64,000 nt of DNA from Pyrocephalus nanus (lineage: Eukaryota; Chordata; Aves; Passeriformes; Tyrannidae), in NCBI GenBank assembly GCA_038380795.1, contig CM076266.1, positions 47,576,425-47,640,424 of the forward strand. The letters are read 5' to 3'. Positions 34,301 through 48,800 of this stretch are shown piece by piece; position 1 is the first letter of the stretch; the number at the start of each line of letters is the position of its first letter. Made by a program: the position numbers and the translations under genes. The notes under the pieces are model-generated. The model saw only the letters and a program-made list of their open reading frames with translations, was not told where the DNA came from and made no database searches.

Positions 34301-37300
34301 AATATCTGCAAGGTACATAAAAGCTTAATAATGTTCATAAAACTGCATAAAAACAAGGAAGAAAAATCTGATGATGACAATTCTCTTCTTGTTTGATATA
34401 GACTAAAAAAAAGTCAATTTATTAAGGAATAAAGTCTTTCCATGGAAAGACAGATACCAGTTTTCACTGTTTGAATATTCAGAATATCCATCTTTGCATA
34501 AAAAACAGGTGAGATATCACAAAACTCATTGAGGAGACAATATATCTCTCACACTCTGGTTTTAGGAGGAGGAAACTTTTCTAGGGACACTGATTTAGCT
34601 TATTGGTACACTGAAATACTGTTCATTTAAAGGAAAAAATGAAAAAAACATCATAGCAGAATCAAGAGATTCTGTAAGGTTATCAATTGTGATGTCTGAG
34701 CAACATATAAACTACAGAAAACTCCACAGAACACTTAAAAGCTTTGAATATTAATAAATTTTTTAATAATAATTGAGGCTGCTTAGAAATCTCTAGTATT
34801 TAAGAGTGACTGATGAACCATATTGCCCTTGCACTGTGATTAATACTGTTCAGCATTATCTCACTTGGATAAATGACTGATGGGTTTCTTTGGTGTCTCT
34901 CTATACAATTACAACTTAATTATTCTGTTGCACCTATTGAAACATTTTTGAGTCTGATTTCTTCTGCCAGTCTGAGCACCTCAGAGGAAGCTGAGGAGAA
35001 ATGAAGAAAGAAGCTGAGAAGAGTAGCAGAATTCTTGATAAAAGGAATTCCCTACAGAGAACTGAAGCCCCACCAATTGCCTCACAGACAGCTTGATAGG
35101 CATAAAATTTATTAAACTCATTTAAAGGATGACTGTAGTCAGCCACCCACAGATAAAACTGAGCACAAAACCCAGAGAACAACAAGCCCTTAATTGTGTA
35201 CGTAGGTAGGTCTTTGACACAGCATTTTAATACATTATGTTTCTTTGTAGGAAAAATAGACTAGCTTCTTGCATTTCAACTAATAGCCAAGAAAAGTATA
35301 ATTTTTTTCCTCAAGGTATTAAGAGTACTGTCTAATCAATACTAATTACAGATATTTTATACACAAATTTTTGTCCTTTTCACATTGATGGATAGATCCA
35401 GGTTTTCCTCAACCTGTAACAGGTCTCTGAATGGTATAAATAGGCAATTTAAACAATTGAGTGGCTCTTGAACTGCATCCAGTTATTATTTCTATGAGTT
35501 TGGCACAGTTTTTCTTCTGACAGAACTATTAACTTTAGTAAGCTCGAGTACAGCTATTGCTTAAATGGAACTTCTACAATGTGTTTATGACTTACCAAAC
35601 GAAAATCCAAAGTTCATCAAATTTCTAGGATAGCCTTTCTTTTTAAAATCTGAATGTTCATGCACATTTATGCATAAATCATTTTTTCCTATGAATGTTA
35701 CAGAAATAGACTGATCTTAGGGCGAGACTATCATCAAATTTCTTTCTGTTCTGTATAATGTGGTCTAGAAAGCAACAATAAAAAATCAGTGGGCTCAAGG
35801 AGAAAGTAACATTTCTCTGTACTAAGTAACTGAAATGTTCTATAGAGGTGATGTAAAGGGCTTTCCCAAGGACAAAAGAAGTCTTTACAAGATAATCTGA
35901 GAATTCAATTAGACACTTTATGTTTGTTTTTCACCTGCTTTTTGGGAATTTGTACAATTAGGTTTTTTTTCATCACAAGGTTTTTCACCCATGCCTAAAA
36001 TTTATGTTGTGACAAAAGACCAAAAAAAATGCTAGACAATGAGTCCACACAGAGACAAAGATTAGTGATGAGAACCTGCACAAACAGCACTATGAACCCT
36101 CTGTAATGTGAGGTTGATGAATGATAACATAATAAAAAAAAAATCTCTTGTTGATTCATTCCTTACATTAAGGCAACGCCTATGAGCTGTAAATTCATGG
36201 CCCCGCTGGGTTCAGCAAGTAGTAAAGACTACCATCTCCATCCTAGAGTGCTTTGTATTAATGATATCTTACAAGGGCTAAGATGTTGTCAATAAATCCA
36301 ACTGGCATAACCCCAGGTGTCTTACTGAAAAGGACACCAGCTAAGGAGACCTTTCTCTCCTTCCCAGGCTAGTGCCTGGGCAATACTGTTCCCCAGTCAC
36401 GACAGCAATGCATCTGCCCATGGAACCATCTGCAGAGAAGGTGGCCATATCACATGTGCGCAGTGAGCAGCTCTCTGCTGTGTGCTCTTTACCTCAGGCT
36501 GGACAGAGACTTGCCAGGTGCAGTGGAAAGAGGATGCCTGGTCGTACCTCAGACTTGAGACAGTGTGGTGATCACATAACAGATGCTCTGTGCCACTACC
36601 TCATGGGCCAGGGAAGCTAGTGAGCAGGGAAAAGGAAAGGGTCTTCTCTCACTGCCCATTCTCCTTCCATGGCCCCACAGATTGCTCTGTTCAGAGGCAC
36701 ACCAGAGCCATTCTGATATTTTGTGCCTAGAAGCCAGGGTGCACTGTCATCTTCCCAAAGGTGCTTCTCTCCCTCAATTGGCCACTGCTGTTCTCCCATC
36801 TGTTTCTTTAGCAGTCATGTGGAAAAAGTTCAGTAACAAGTATCAGGTATCAAAAATCCCCTAGATATTACTAAATTTATCTTACCTGCAATATATGTAA
36901 ATTACTTATATTAGGTATTATAGGCATGAATAACACTCTAGATGCATGTGACATGTATCCTCACTCAGTCCGTAATTTGCCACTGAAAAAGTCATATAAT
37001 GGAATGCATAAAATACATAAACTTCCTCATGTATGTTTTATCTCTTCTGGATTCTGCCATGCAGGGAACTGTAGAGCTGTGGACTGAAATGGATATTTGA
37101 AATTAAGATCTGAAGAGATAGCAAAAACACATTAGCTCTGATCCTATGACACTCCTCAGGAAAAAAAAAAAGAAAACAAACAAAAAACACCAAAACCCAA
37201 GCAAGTGACTGTATTAATGAAGAACAGCTCTCCAAAGATAGGCACTGATTCTCAAAGTCTCACCCAAGAGGCTGGCTTAGACAAACAGGAAGGATATCAG

Positions 37301-39248
37301 AAAATATAAAATTAACCAGCCTGAAGCAGGCATTAGGGACCAACTGCTCTTTGCTATTTGAGGAACAATCTGACATTTAGGGTTCTTGTAGTAAGAAGTA
37401 AAGTTACTGACCTGCAAGACTTACCTACTGTGACTGAAGCTCTCCATGGAGCATTGAGGGAATGAGAAGCAGACAGCTGGAGAGCTGCAGTCACAGACAG
37501 AGCACGAAGGGGCATCGAGCTTAAAATCAGATGCCAGAAAAAATAAAGCAAGGAGTACGACTTCAGAATAGAAGTTTCCTGGAAAAGCTGAAAGAGAAAA
37601 TCCAGTTGGGCATTAAAAGTGTTACTGCAAAATTGCTGAAGTTGAGCTGTCTACAAGAGACACTTCACATGTTCAAGTGATGCAGTGTGAAATGTAATGT
37701 GTTATGTCACCATTTCTCACCTCTTGGGCTCCACTGAAAAGCTAACTGCCTGATGGAGAAATTCCAGAATTTTGAACAGAATGTTTAATAATTAAAGTGA
37801 AAGAAGGACACTGATTGATTATTTTTCCCCATAATAAAAAGGAACATTTGGACCAGTAGTCAGGAAAACACCAATCTGCTACAAGTGAGAAAATCCCCAT
37901 TTAAAGTCTTATACAGATGAATTCCAGAAGATGAGGCTTTTTTCAAGTCACTCAAAACACAAATCCATATCTCAGGCAATCAAGAGAATACTAGTGATGA
38001 GCTATTTAAAAATTTCCAGTAGAAGATGAAACAACAAGAAGGAAAATGAAAGGGAAAAAATATTCAATGCAATGGCAAGTGGAGAATTTAAAAGAATAGC
38101 AGTGAATGTGGGTTTATTTGAGAAAAGTGTACTATTAAAGGTAGAATACATAAGACTTCTTTAGAGAAATACAGGCATAATAAGCAGACCCATGTCAGGT
38201 CTAGTAGAAATGGAAACAAATAGAAGAGAAAATCATAGATTCTTCCCAAGATTACCAGAACTGTCCATGAAGGGTAGAATTTGATGTCCAAGACTAAAAG
38301 TATACTTGTCTTGGACTGCAATATAATCAGCCCAAAGCACTGACAAATGTATATAAAAAACGTGCAATGGGAATTTGCAAAGAGAAATCAAATTGCATTC
38401 ATTTGTGAATATAACACATTAGGAACCAAAAGGCATTTGTCACCCCAGTCAAACCTGCTTCCAAACTTACAAAGCCCTTCGTGACTTCTAACTCTTTGAT
38501 TAAACTGAAAAGTTTTCATCTATGACTTCTGCCTTCAAAGTAGAGTTTACAGAACTCAAAGTGTGGTTCTGTCAAAGAGTCAAGGAGTGAATGGTTGTTA
38601 ATCTGAGAACATATAGCACTTGCTTCCCTAATTACTTTGTCTTCTAATTGAAATCTTTGCAATAAGTCTGCCACAAGTTTTCCTGAACAGATTTTTTTTC
38701 TGCCCAGCAAGAACTGGCACTGACAATAGAAATTCTGAAAATATGTCCCGCTTTTCACTGACGGATACCTTAAATTCACTGTTATTAATAGCCCATAATC
38801 TGCACTCTCTAAAGATGAGAAGTGAGTCAGGCCATTGATAGAATAAAGTATGGCAGCAACTTCTCTTAGCTTATTCCTAAATGGAATAGTCTCTTTTTAT
38901 TTTAATGAAACCATTTTTTTAAAGAGCTATCATCTGCATATCCTTTAAGTTCTTTGACAGAAGGTAACCAGAGTGGCATTGTCTCCCCATATTTCCTTAA
39001 TCCTTACAGAGGTGTTCTCTTTAGTGAAAAAAATTAGCCCCCAATAAACAAAAATGACTACTTTTCATTTCATATATGCACTTATGCATTCATAGCAATA
39101 CCTATTCACATCCTCCAGTACTTAAATCCACCGGTGCCTGGTGTTTGCCTTTTCAGTCTCTTCCCAGAGGGAAAATCATTCATTTTAGATGTTTCTTCTC
39201 AACTAATTATTCATGTATTTATTTTGATAGAGAAGGGAATAAAAAGTC
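31391..39248. other. Long stretch of apparently single-copy noncoding DNA
   Basis: No transposon, exon or RNA gene is recognised in 7.9 kb. It contains a 12-bp tandem repeat (31793-31822), an A-rich run (37161-37195) and a GC-richer block (36340-36790) whose open frames show no known domain. Confidence 0.5.
31793..31822 (+). repeat. Short tandem repeat, 12-bp unit ACACAGTGAAAC, 2.5 copies
   Basis: There are two perfect units (31793-31804 and 31805-31816) and a partial third. Confidence 0.9.
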
Positions 39249-39834
39249 TGTAATGGTTTCCTGGTTTCAGCTAGGGTAGAGTTAATTTCTTCTCAGTAGC
39301 TGTTACAGTGCTGCATTATGGATTTGGAACGAGAATGGTATTGATAACACACTGATGTTTTGTTTTATTGCTTAGTTGTGTTTTCTAAGTCAAGGATTTT
39401 TTTCTTTTCTCATGCTCTGCCAGTGAGGAGTTTCACAAAAGAAACTGGGGGGGAGCACAGTGGGGACAGGTTACCCAAACTGACCAAAGGGATATATCAC
39501 ACCATAGAACATCATCCCTAGTATATAAACTGGGGGAGTTACTCAGAAGGGGAACCGACCTTGGTTCAGGAATCTAGTATCAATCAGTGGATATAGAGCA
39601 ATTGTATTATTCGGCACTTTTTTTTCCCCCTTTTAAAATAGTTTTTATTATAATTTGTCATTGGTACTGTATTTTAATTTATTTTCAATTATTATACTGT
39701 TCTTAACTCAACTTACAAGTTTTATTTTGATTCTCCTCCCCATTCAGTTGGGGTGGGGTCTGGGAGGAGGGACTGGGGGATTTGAGGAAGCATCTGAGTG
39801 GTGCTTCATTTCCAGCTGGGCTTAAACCATGACA
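39249..39834 (+). mobile_element. ERVL-type avian solo LTR, plus strand (586 bp)
   Basis: The termini are TGTAATGG and CCATGACA, an inverted repeat with one mismatch. The 5' block TGGTTTCAGCTAGGGTAGAG plus TTAATTTCTTCTCAGTAG is the start of the same LTR family seen on the minus strand at 6397-6974. Near the middle lies CCAAAGGGATATATCACACC, then a TATA box TATATAA at 39522-39528 in GTATATAAACTGGGGG. A T-rich R/U5 region follows, with the block ACTGTTCTTAACTCAACTTAC (39700-39720). The end holds a GGTGGGGTCTGGGAGGAGGG tract and GCTTAAACCATGACA. No primer-binding site or viral gene follows 39834, so it is a solo LTR. An exact target duplication is not visible (AAGTC on the left, AAAGG on the right). 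Family identity is from recall of bird ERVL LTRs. Confidence 0.88.
39522..39528 (+). promoter_or_regulatory. TATA box of the solo LTR promoter
   Basis: TATATAA lies about 273 bp into the LTR, in the position expected for the U3/R promoter of this family. Present activity is unknown. Confidence 0.6.
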
Positions 39835-42800
39835 AAAGGTCACAAGTTACCTGGGAACATCAATTAATCTTTAACGAGATCAAACCTATCAGACATTTTT
39901 TCAGTAGAAGTGTTAATATAGAAAGGAATTAATGCTTGTTTGTCCTAAGACTGATGCTACACAGAAGGTTGCAGTGTTTTGCTGTGATCTTATAATAAAA
40001 TGAAGCTTTAAACTGACATACCAAGAATGCCAGACAAATAAAAGATCATCATGCATCTCATTATATTCTATTCCAAGTTTTCTTCATTGTCTCATCAAAT
40101 GCCCAACTCTTGTGTATCTAAAACAAGAAAAAACTATCCTCCTAATATAAAGTAAAGGGAGTAGAAGCTCATATCAGATACAAGTGATGGCAAAGCAGTT
40201 ATAACAATACACCAAGGACAGCTGTGTAATAACCTAAGGCATTAATAGGCCGTAAAGTAAAATAAAAGTGGCTTAATAATCAATGTACAACAAAGCTACC
40301 TAAGGTGTCTCAGGAAAGGTGAAGGAGAGTATTTCAGAGCTTAAATTTTTCAGTCAAGAGCACAGACTTATAGTATGCATTTGGCTGTTGTCAGAGCCTT
40401 CATTCTTGGTCCAGTGAATCTCCTGACATCCTGTTGACGTGCTCAGACTACAACCTGTGTGAATGTCTCAGAAGGCTGGCAGAGTGCTACTTGTGTGTAG
40501 CTCATCAGTCTCAAGGCAAACACCAGGGGAGATCCAGAATATCCCTCTCTCTTCTCCCACCCATCACAGCAGGGTGGGCTGTTTTGCTGATAGCCTGTCC
40601 TCGAGAGATCAGCCTTTTCGGGCATACCCTTACAGAACTACAGAGGGCACCGCCCTGAGACAGGACAGTCGGCTATGTCAGTGACTCATTAAATACAGCT
40701 TTAACTTGGGCGTGAAGGTGGGCCTAACTGTACTTGGTGGCACAAATGAGGTTGTGATTCACTGGACAACATTCATCTGAGCCCAAAAGATATCAGGAGT
40801 GGGAGTACAGAGTGCAACTTCCTCACTAGATTGGCAGGCTCAGCTTTTCTCATCTCACAGTAGGTGCCTAAAAATTTCATCTGAAACGTGGCCTAGTTGT
40901 GCCTAATTGTATTATTTGACTATAAATAGAGTTTAGCATGACTAGCTTAGATGGCAAGTGCTGTATCTGAAGTTAAGCAAGATGAAAGCCACTGCTATTT
41001 CAGAGCTCAAGGAGCTTGCTGGCTGATCCTATGCATAACACAATAATGCTTGATTCAATCCCATCTGCCTTCCTCTTCTCTACAGCCTTGCACAGTTATG
41101 TTGTTTACTAAGAGGATGTCCTCAGCGTTACCTGAGTTCTCCTCAACATGCAAACTATCTTCCTGGGAGGTATCCAAACAAGATAAGGTGGAAATTCTGA
41201 TCTGTGTCTCAAGAAGCAGGGAAAACCCTTGAATAGTTCTAATTGCTGTTAGAAATTCTAAAAGCAAAATAGACATGAAGGTTCTTTCAGTTGTAAGAAC
41301 AAACCCATAACTTTGCAGTTCCGTGTATTGGAAATATCAAAGACCCTACACCCTGACCAAGAGATGTCTTCCAAATACCTAAGCTGAATAAACTGTTATT
41401 CAAAAAAAAATTCCCTCCTGAAGCTTATCCATGAATAAAATTCAATTTACCTTGTTACAGTGTATAAGTGTCTCTTTGCATAAACTGACATTTAATATAA
41501 CTGCAAATGTAATTCTGACAATCTACTACTCCTTCCTCTTACGGATTCTGCTCTTTAACAGCCAAACATAATTTTTAAACTTAATTTCACTTTTAGTCAT
41601 CAATCTAATGCTAATATATTCCTGTAGCACTGCTGCAGTCAGTACTTCAAAGTATATTTCAATGAGACAACCTATTCACTAAATACATTATGACATACTC
41701 CTCCACCTTTTAAATGATTTATACTACTAAGCAGGCTTTGCCCTTATGAATTATTTTGTTCACCGTGCTTTGCTTTGACTGCAACTTCTTATGCAGTTTC
41801 CAGAGCTTTGTGGAAACTTGAAGCAAACGTGTATTCCATACCCCTGCTGGTGGAGGACTTCTAACATTTTGTGCCGTGTAATGCTCCAAGTAGAAAGTTC
41901 TGCCAGTATTTCTTTTTCCATGTCTGGATTTGGAGAATTGGACTGTGACTTAGTCTTACAGTACAAATAGTATGAGTAGGTTAGGAATTCCTTTGTTCAT
42001 TCCAAAGTCACTCCATGCACCACTTTTCATCCTGATCCAATTAACACTTAAAATTCAGCATGTATTTAGCATGATTGCTACACTGGGATGACTTTGACTA
42101 TATATTTGCCTCTATACTTCTTTATCAAACTTCCTTCACTTGTAAAGTCTTTTCTCAGATACAAGACAGTGAAAGTTTTCCTATGATGGCATAAAAGTCT
42201 TTAATGAAAAGACAGTGACAAAGAGGACTCAGTTACAAACATTATAAAATAATTACATTGTAAAATAAATATGTTTCCTGTCTTAGGCAATTTTTCTTTC
42301 TAAAAGTAGCGATCTTCTTAAACATAATGATTTCCAAGTACCAACTTTAGCTCAGCCATACAGCATACAACATATTCATGAGTCTACCTTATCACTTGAG
42401 CATTAAGTTATGCTTCCCTAGCTAGTTTTAAAAGCAGCAGTTCTCAAAGTCATAATTCTTTCTGTATTTATTTTGAATTGATGACTATAAAAAGGGCTTG
42501 CCCCTCTAACTCTTCAAAATCATTGGAGCTGCTCCCAGACAGCTGAGAAAAATCAACTATAACTTCGGCTTGTTATAGGTCTTAAATAAAAGCATGATAA
42601 TTAATATTTTTAAACTGACACACTAGTAAGAAGCTGAAAAATACAAAGCATAATTAAAGTACATCCAAGCACAGTGGCTTTCAAATGCATAAATGTTCCT
42701 TGTTTCTGGTAGAAATTAGTGGGTTTATGTGTCATAACTAGTACAAATCCTGTTAGTTACCACAGAGTAGTACAATGTACTCTGAGAGCTGATGTAAGGT

Positions 42801-45800
42801 CATGAGTGACCCTACTGAAGCTGAAGAAAGCAAGGATTACATGCTAAGATTCTGCAGAAGGAACATGGTGTGATTCCATACACTCAGACTTGGGGTTTCT
42901 AAAAAAACTGCATTTTTAAGTGACCTATTAGTCACTAAAGTCCCCATTCCTAGTACAAAGCCCAGTAGAAAAGCATAGCTGGTTTGCTATTCAGTTTAGG
43001 AATCATTACTGACTAATCTTATCCATTTTTTAAAAGAAGCTTTCTAAGCACACCACAAAAAGGAGGCAGCCTTTTAAAAATGACAGTGTCAGGGGTTGTA
43101 TGCCTATCATAACAGAAAGCAATGATAACAGCTGCTGGTCTCTATTCTTGGCTATATCTTATGTTTAGATTTTGGAAAAGCTAAAAACACTAATAATTAC
43201 TCTACTCATCTGTGTATTAGGAATGAAGGAGGGCTGGTTGGAATAAATGAGTTCGAAGTTCCAGAAGAAGAAAAGAAAATAAGAGGAGTTGTTAATCAGA
43301 AAGGTTGTTGCAAACTGTCATCACAGAATGAGACTTGAAAAGATTTATTTCAGCCACTCAAAATGACAGTGATCTCTCTTTTCTGGAGACTCTGCCTTCA
43401 GGTTTCCTTCCATAAAGCCAAGAACACTTGCAGCCTTGTTCAAGTCCTTTTGGGCTTCCACTTTAGACTTTTTACTTTGGAGAAGGGCTATGTCTTGAAT
43501 GCTCAAAGTTGGCTCCAGCAGCCTTCTCCCTCAAGGCTCCCTGGGCTCCTGGGGTAAAGGAAAAGGAGACATTGTAATGCTGCAGAATATTCATAATCCA
43601 ATAGAAAGTAATTTCATTGGAACATTGTTCATCAGCTTTAATTACTATAAATCCCTAGAGCACACCACAACACAACTGTATAGCTAATTCCATTAAACCC
43701 TTTGGCGTTTCTGGGTGAAACATGCTATTACAAGGTTATACTAATTAGAGCTTTTAGGCAAAAGGTCCTGGTACCAGCACAGAAACATTCAGAGGAATAT
43801 GTAATTCTACTATATGAGAGGCATTGTAACCAGACTCTTATTTAATCCCTTGCTGGCATTCACTGCTGAACAAAAGCCACCTGCAAAAACAGAGAACAGT
43901 AATATGAGATTTACTAGAAAGTCAAGTTCTCCTCAAAGCAGGGGGGATTCAGCCCTCCCCTGAGCCCAGCAAGAACAGAGGATCTGTATTCTCTCATGTC
44001 CAGTCACATTCTCTCTTAGCCTTTATACTTCTCATGCTTGTAGACACCCCATGATTTTGAGGAAATGCTAATTTGTTCACTCGTGATAACTGAGCTTCAT
44101 TCACAGTGATTTCCTGCTGCAACATGCCCAGCAGTCAAACTTGAACACATATTTTGCCGTTTAGGGCTCTTTTGCTGTAGTGTGTGTCTATCTGTGACAT
44201 AAAAATAGGCAAATAGGAGCTAGTGGTCCTCTTACAAGCAGATATGGAAGGAAAAATGGGTGCAAATTTCCACAGCACCAGGTTCTCTCAGTTTTGCTCC
44301 CCATGCTGTTTTCCCTTGGTCTTCAGCTCAAACCAGTTGCTTTCTGCCCTTTTCACCCTACCTGTAGGCAATCAGCAATACTACTTTTGTGGAAGAGGCA
44401 GCTCTGAGCTTCTGTGAAAAGTATCCTAGGAAACAGCAGGATAGCCCCCAGGGCATGAAAACTACCTTTCCTGTATGGGAAATGGAGCCACAGCAATGGT
44501 GGTAAACATAGGATCTCAATGGAACGGCAGAACTCCACTTGCTCTCATGAATGTAAAGAAAACTGGTAAATTGGACTCTTCTGGTAAGTATTGTTAGAAA
44601 ACTAAGAATTACAGCACATAAATATGGAAATGGGACTTAACACCCATATGCTCAGCAGAGGTGCTCAGTACACCACGTCTCATGCAGATGTTTCAAACAA
44701 AACTCAAGCCTTCAGTTAAAATAAGCATTTGAATGTAGATGGACCAGGTGCAAAGGAATGTAGGACAAACAAACCAGGTACAAACCCAGGTTATTAGCTG
44801 TACAGAGAAAAAGAACCATTTCTTCACGCTAAACTGGGTTGGTTTCCTGCTGCCAGCTTGGGGTCATGCAGGACTATGGAGAGATGGGGAGCTAAACAGA
44901 AGATGCAATGCTTGCTTTAAGACTGGTTCTTCTAGACCTACCTGAAAACACAGGGTCTGACAGTAGCCCTCTGTATTCATTTTGAATCTTTGGTTGCAGG
45001 TTTATTTAGCCTCTGGGGAAACAAAGAGATTGAATTAAATATAATTAAATGAAAGATAGCAGAGTCAGTACTGCAGCAAGGTCCTGATCCAGAGCTAATG
45101 AGAAACTAATTAAATTAAACCAATTAAGTTTGGAAACAATACTCATAATCTGATTATAGCATTTTAAACCTGAAAGGGAAGACTGCATCATGGGGAAGAG
45201 ATTATAGCACTAGTAATGAATAGAATAAGACTCAAGGTAAATCTATCACCTGAGAGACCATGGTACCTGCTAAACCCTTATATCTTGGATAACTGTTCAC
45301 AGCATCCATATTTTCAATACCATCACAAGGCAGTATTTCATAAGATAGGCCAAGATCCTGGGGCAGTGTTTGCAGGCAGCCTGAACACATGGAGAAAATG
45401 TTCATAGTCAATTCATTAATAAGAAAAAGAAGATCATGATGTGGTCTCCTTACACCATGTATTAGCATTGACTACCTCCTCTCTGAACTTGATGGCATCT
45501 CAGCTTACACCCTTTAGAAATGATAAATCTGAGATTTTTTCTCCACCCCCAGTGCTTTGTTGATGAGATTCTCTATTTAGCCACTTTCAGATGGAACAGG
45601 CATAAACTGCTAATCAGCTGTACAATGAAAAATCTTAGTCCATGTTGATTTTACGTCATGACCGAACTGCATGTGTTTTGGTTCAGCATTGAAGGGATGG
45701 TAGTCCTTTTAAGGGGAGCAGTTAACCCTCTGTGAGACCGGTCTGTGGGGTCTGGTTTCATCCTTCTCTTCCCTAAGGCTGATGAAATTGTAGTAGGGTC

Positions 45801-48800
45801 TTAATTCACCACTGACTCAGTTTCTGCAAGAATATCACAGAAACTATTCTTAAAACATGCATTTATAAGCTATGTAAGGACAAGATGATTGCATCAGCTT
45901 TTAATCTGGTAATACAACACCAATCAGGTCTAGCTATTTAATAACTTTGAATCATGATCTCCTGGGTCAGCAATTATAGTAAAAAGTTGCTGTCTCTTGC
46001 TCTGACTGAAAGTAGCAGGCAACTCTTTCTACACCCAAGTGCCTGAGAGGAGATCAGAGAAAGCCAAGTTGATGGCGAGATGGTGATTCTCTTCCTGGGA
46101 AAACAATAACAAAACTTAGAAACCCAGCTGGGACCCAGCTAGGAAAAAGTAAGTGGAGAGTTGGTAATTGCTGTGTACAGCACTATGTCACATCTAACAA
46201 GGTGTCACCACAGCACACTGGTATTTATTATCAGGTAATAGATTGCTATTGTAGCAGCTAGTATCCCAACTTTCATTTCAGAAAGATTTTTGCAATGTCA
46301 TTTGCCTAGTTTAACAAAGCTCCGAGATTAAACAGATGAACATTAAAGCATCATCTGTCAGCTGTGGAAAAGTCAAAACTTTACTATATGAAGAGTAGAT
46401 TAACAAAGTTTGTGGTGCTATTAACAGCAAGAAAAAAGTCAGATACTACCTTCAGCTTTCACTAAAATGTAGATTTTTCTCCTCAGTTAACTTTAAAATA
46501 AAAGATGATGTCACTACTCATGCTTTGCAAAGGCCTAAGTGGGAGCTTTTGCTTGCAGTCAAGGTTATCAGTAGTAGAATGAAACTGAGTACTGGAGATA
46601 AAATTCAGAAAACCAGCACAGTTATTTACTGTATATTTTATTACATAGTGCAAGTTTTGATGTCGAGGAAAAAAAACAAATTCCAGTATAGACAAATCGC
46701 TAAATTCAAATTATAACAGTAGCAGACGTATCACTAGTCAAAATATTAGAAGATAGATTTCAGTCTTCCACCACCCACTCTCCAGCTAGATGTTTCTTTG
46801 GTAAAATGAAACAAAGAATGTAAGAAGGTAGAAGGAAGTTACAGGTTTTTTTGGGATACTTCAACTCAGAGAACATCCAAGGAAATTAAGGGTATAATAT
46901 TCAAGCTATACTTTACTATTGTTACAAACTTTTCTAAATGGAGTATTTATAAATATGTATTAAAATACCAAACTAAAATCTTTGAAATGTCCTTTGCTGT
47001 TTTCTGTCAAAACAATGGATCTTTTCAAGACTTTCCCCACTTACATAAACTACTTTTTTTCTCCTACATGGTAAACACTATCTTTTTTTTTTTTTTTTTT
47101 TTTTGTACTGCTTGGACATTGCGAGTTAAGAAAGTGAAATCAAGAACAGGAACAATTCATTTTACTAGGACACAAAAAATGAAGTGCCAGTTTCCAGTAT
47201 TAAAGAGGTATTAATGTGGTGCCTTAAAGTGAAGTGTTTTAGAGAGAGAGGAATTCTAGTCTTCCAAAAGTTCCCATACATTCGCAAACAGAAATATCAG
47301 AGAGCAGTCACCAGGTTTCTGGTATGACTAGATCACACTGGATGCAAAGTGGGTTGCTGTACACTGCAGCCTCTTGGCTCTCTCTTCCATCTCTGAACAT
47401 TTTAGTATACATGTTTCAGTGATGCTCATATTCCAGCTGTTAATGGGTTCTGTGTCTGCTGTAATGATTTTGGATTTGATCTTGAATTGCCATAAGCAAA
47501 TGTTTTCCACTGGATTGAGGCTTTCATTGGGCACCAATGAAACATTAACATAAAGGTTAAAAATGATCTTTAGAATTTTATTTTTACTTCATTTGAGGCT
47601 GAATAAAATTCAGTGATAAGTGCAAACATCACTTAGGAAGCATGTTGAAAATAAGGCACAGTAACAAAACAAGTGCAGTGTCTAAAATATGGACAAGTTC
47701 ATCTTAGTTGTTCCTCTCCATTAAATCCATGCTATTTCATCTTCCCAATTAGACACTTTTTATATTTTGGCATCATAGAAAGGCCATTTTTGTATTCCTC
47801 AAACTGTACAGAATCTGGATGGACAAAGCAGAGCCTGTACAGTTGAAAATTAAAAACTCATGCTTTCTAAGGCGAATAGTATGAGACCTCTGCAGGAATA
47901 TAAGCATTCAGTTCTCTGAGATTTATTGTAGGCTACCAGAAATAGTATTTCAAGGGCAAAGAAAACTTACACTAACTCCAAGTCTTTATGTAAAGAACTG
48001 CTACCAAGACCTAGTAATGGGTTTCTTACCATTGTGAATGGACAAAAAACTTGCATTTCAGAGATCCCAGCATTTTAGAGTAATAAATTAGGCAACAGAA
48101 GAAGCTGTCCTGTAAAAAGCAGAAAGATATCTAGAAGTTATTGTGCTTCAGAGCTCCTTTCAGTATTCCTCCTCTCCCCCATTTCAAGTGACATCAGCTA
48201 TTCCTTGGCCTCAGGCCCCCAAAACAACCTTTCCAAGAACTTCCTAAATAGCCCAGAAATAGGTTTACTAAACTAGGACTGATTCGAGTCACCAAGGCCC
48301 TTCAGGTACAGAAGTAAACTCAAATCTCCTACATGCCTACAAATGCCAAGTTGTTGGCTGTTACAAGTAACAGTTTTTTGATCAAGCCTCTAAGAGGCTC
48401 CATACAAAGGGGGAAAAAACTGTAATTTAAAGATTATTACACTTATTTTGAAACACGAAGTTGAGAGATACCTAATTAAAATATAGCTGACAATCACCTT
48501 TGTAGGCATTACAAAATCTTTTGATGTAGCAGTTGTTTCAGATAAATACTCCTAAAACTATTCCTAAGAACATAAAGATTAACTGCTCCAGTTAAACAAA
48601 TCCAATGTGTATCACCAGGAGGTTACTCTGGATAACTATAAAATAACAGGCATTGTAAAATATTCTTTATTCTTAGGCTGTTCACTCTGTTAGCTGCACT
48701 ATGAAGCACCTGGGAAGTTGAAACATTGCAACAGAACAAGGTGCACAGGCCTCAGTTACCTTTCTCTACAGATGTCTGCTGGCAGGAAGAGGTTCCTGCA

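Noticed and set aside
39835..40700. Search for retroviral internal sequence (primer-binding site, gag) after the 39.2-kb LTR
   Set aside because: Nothing resembling a tRNA-complementary site or viral frames follows, so the element is a solo LTR.
47083..47214. Poly(T) as the tail of a minus-strand processed pseudogene
   Set aside because: No recognisable coding sequence lies on the expected side and no flanking direct repeats were seen.
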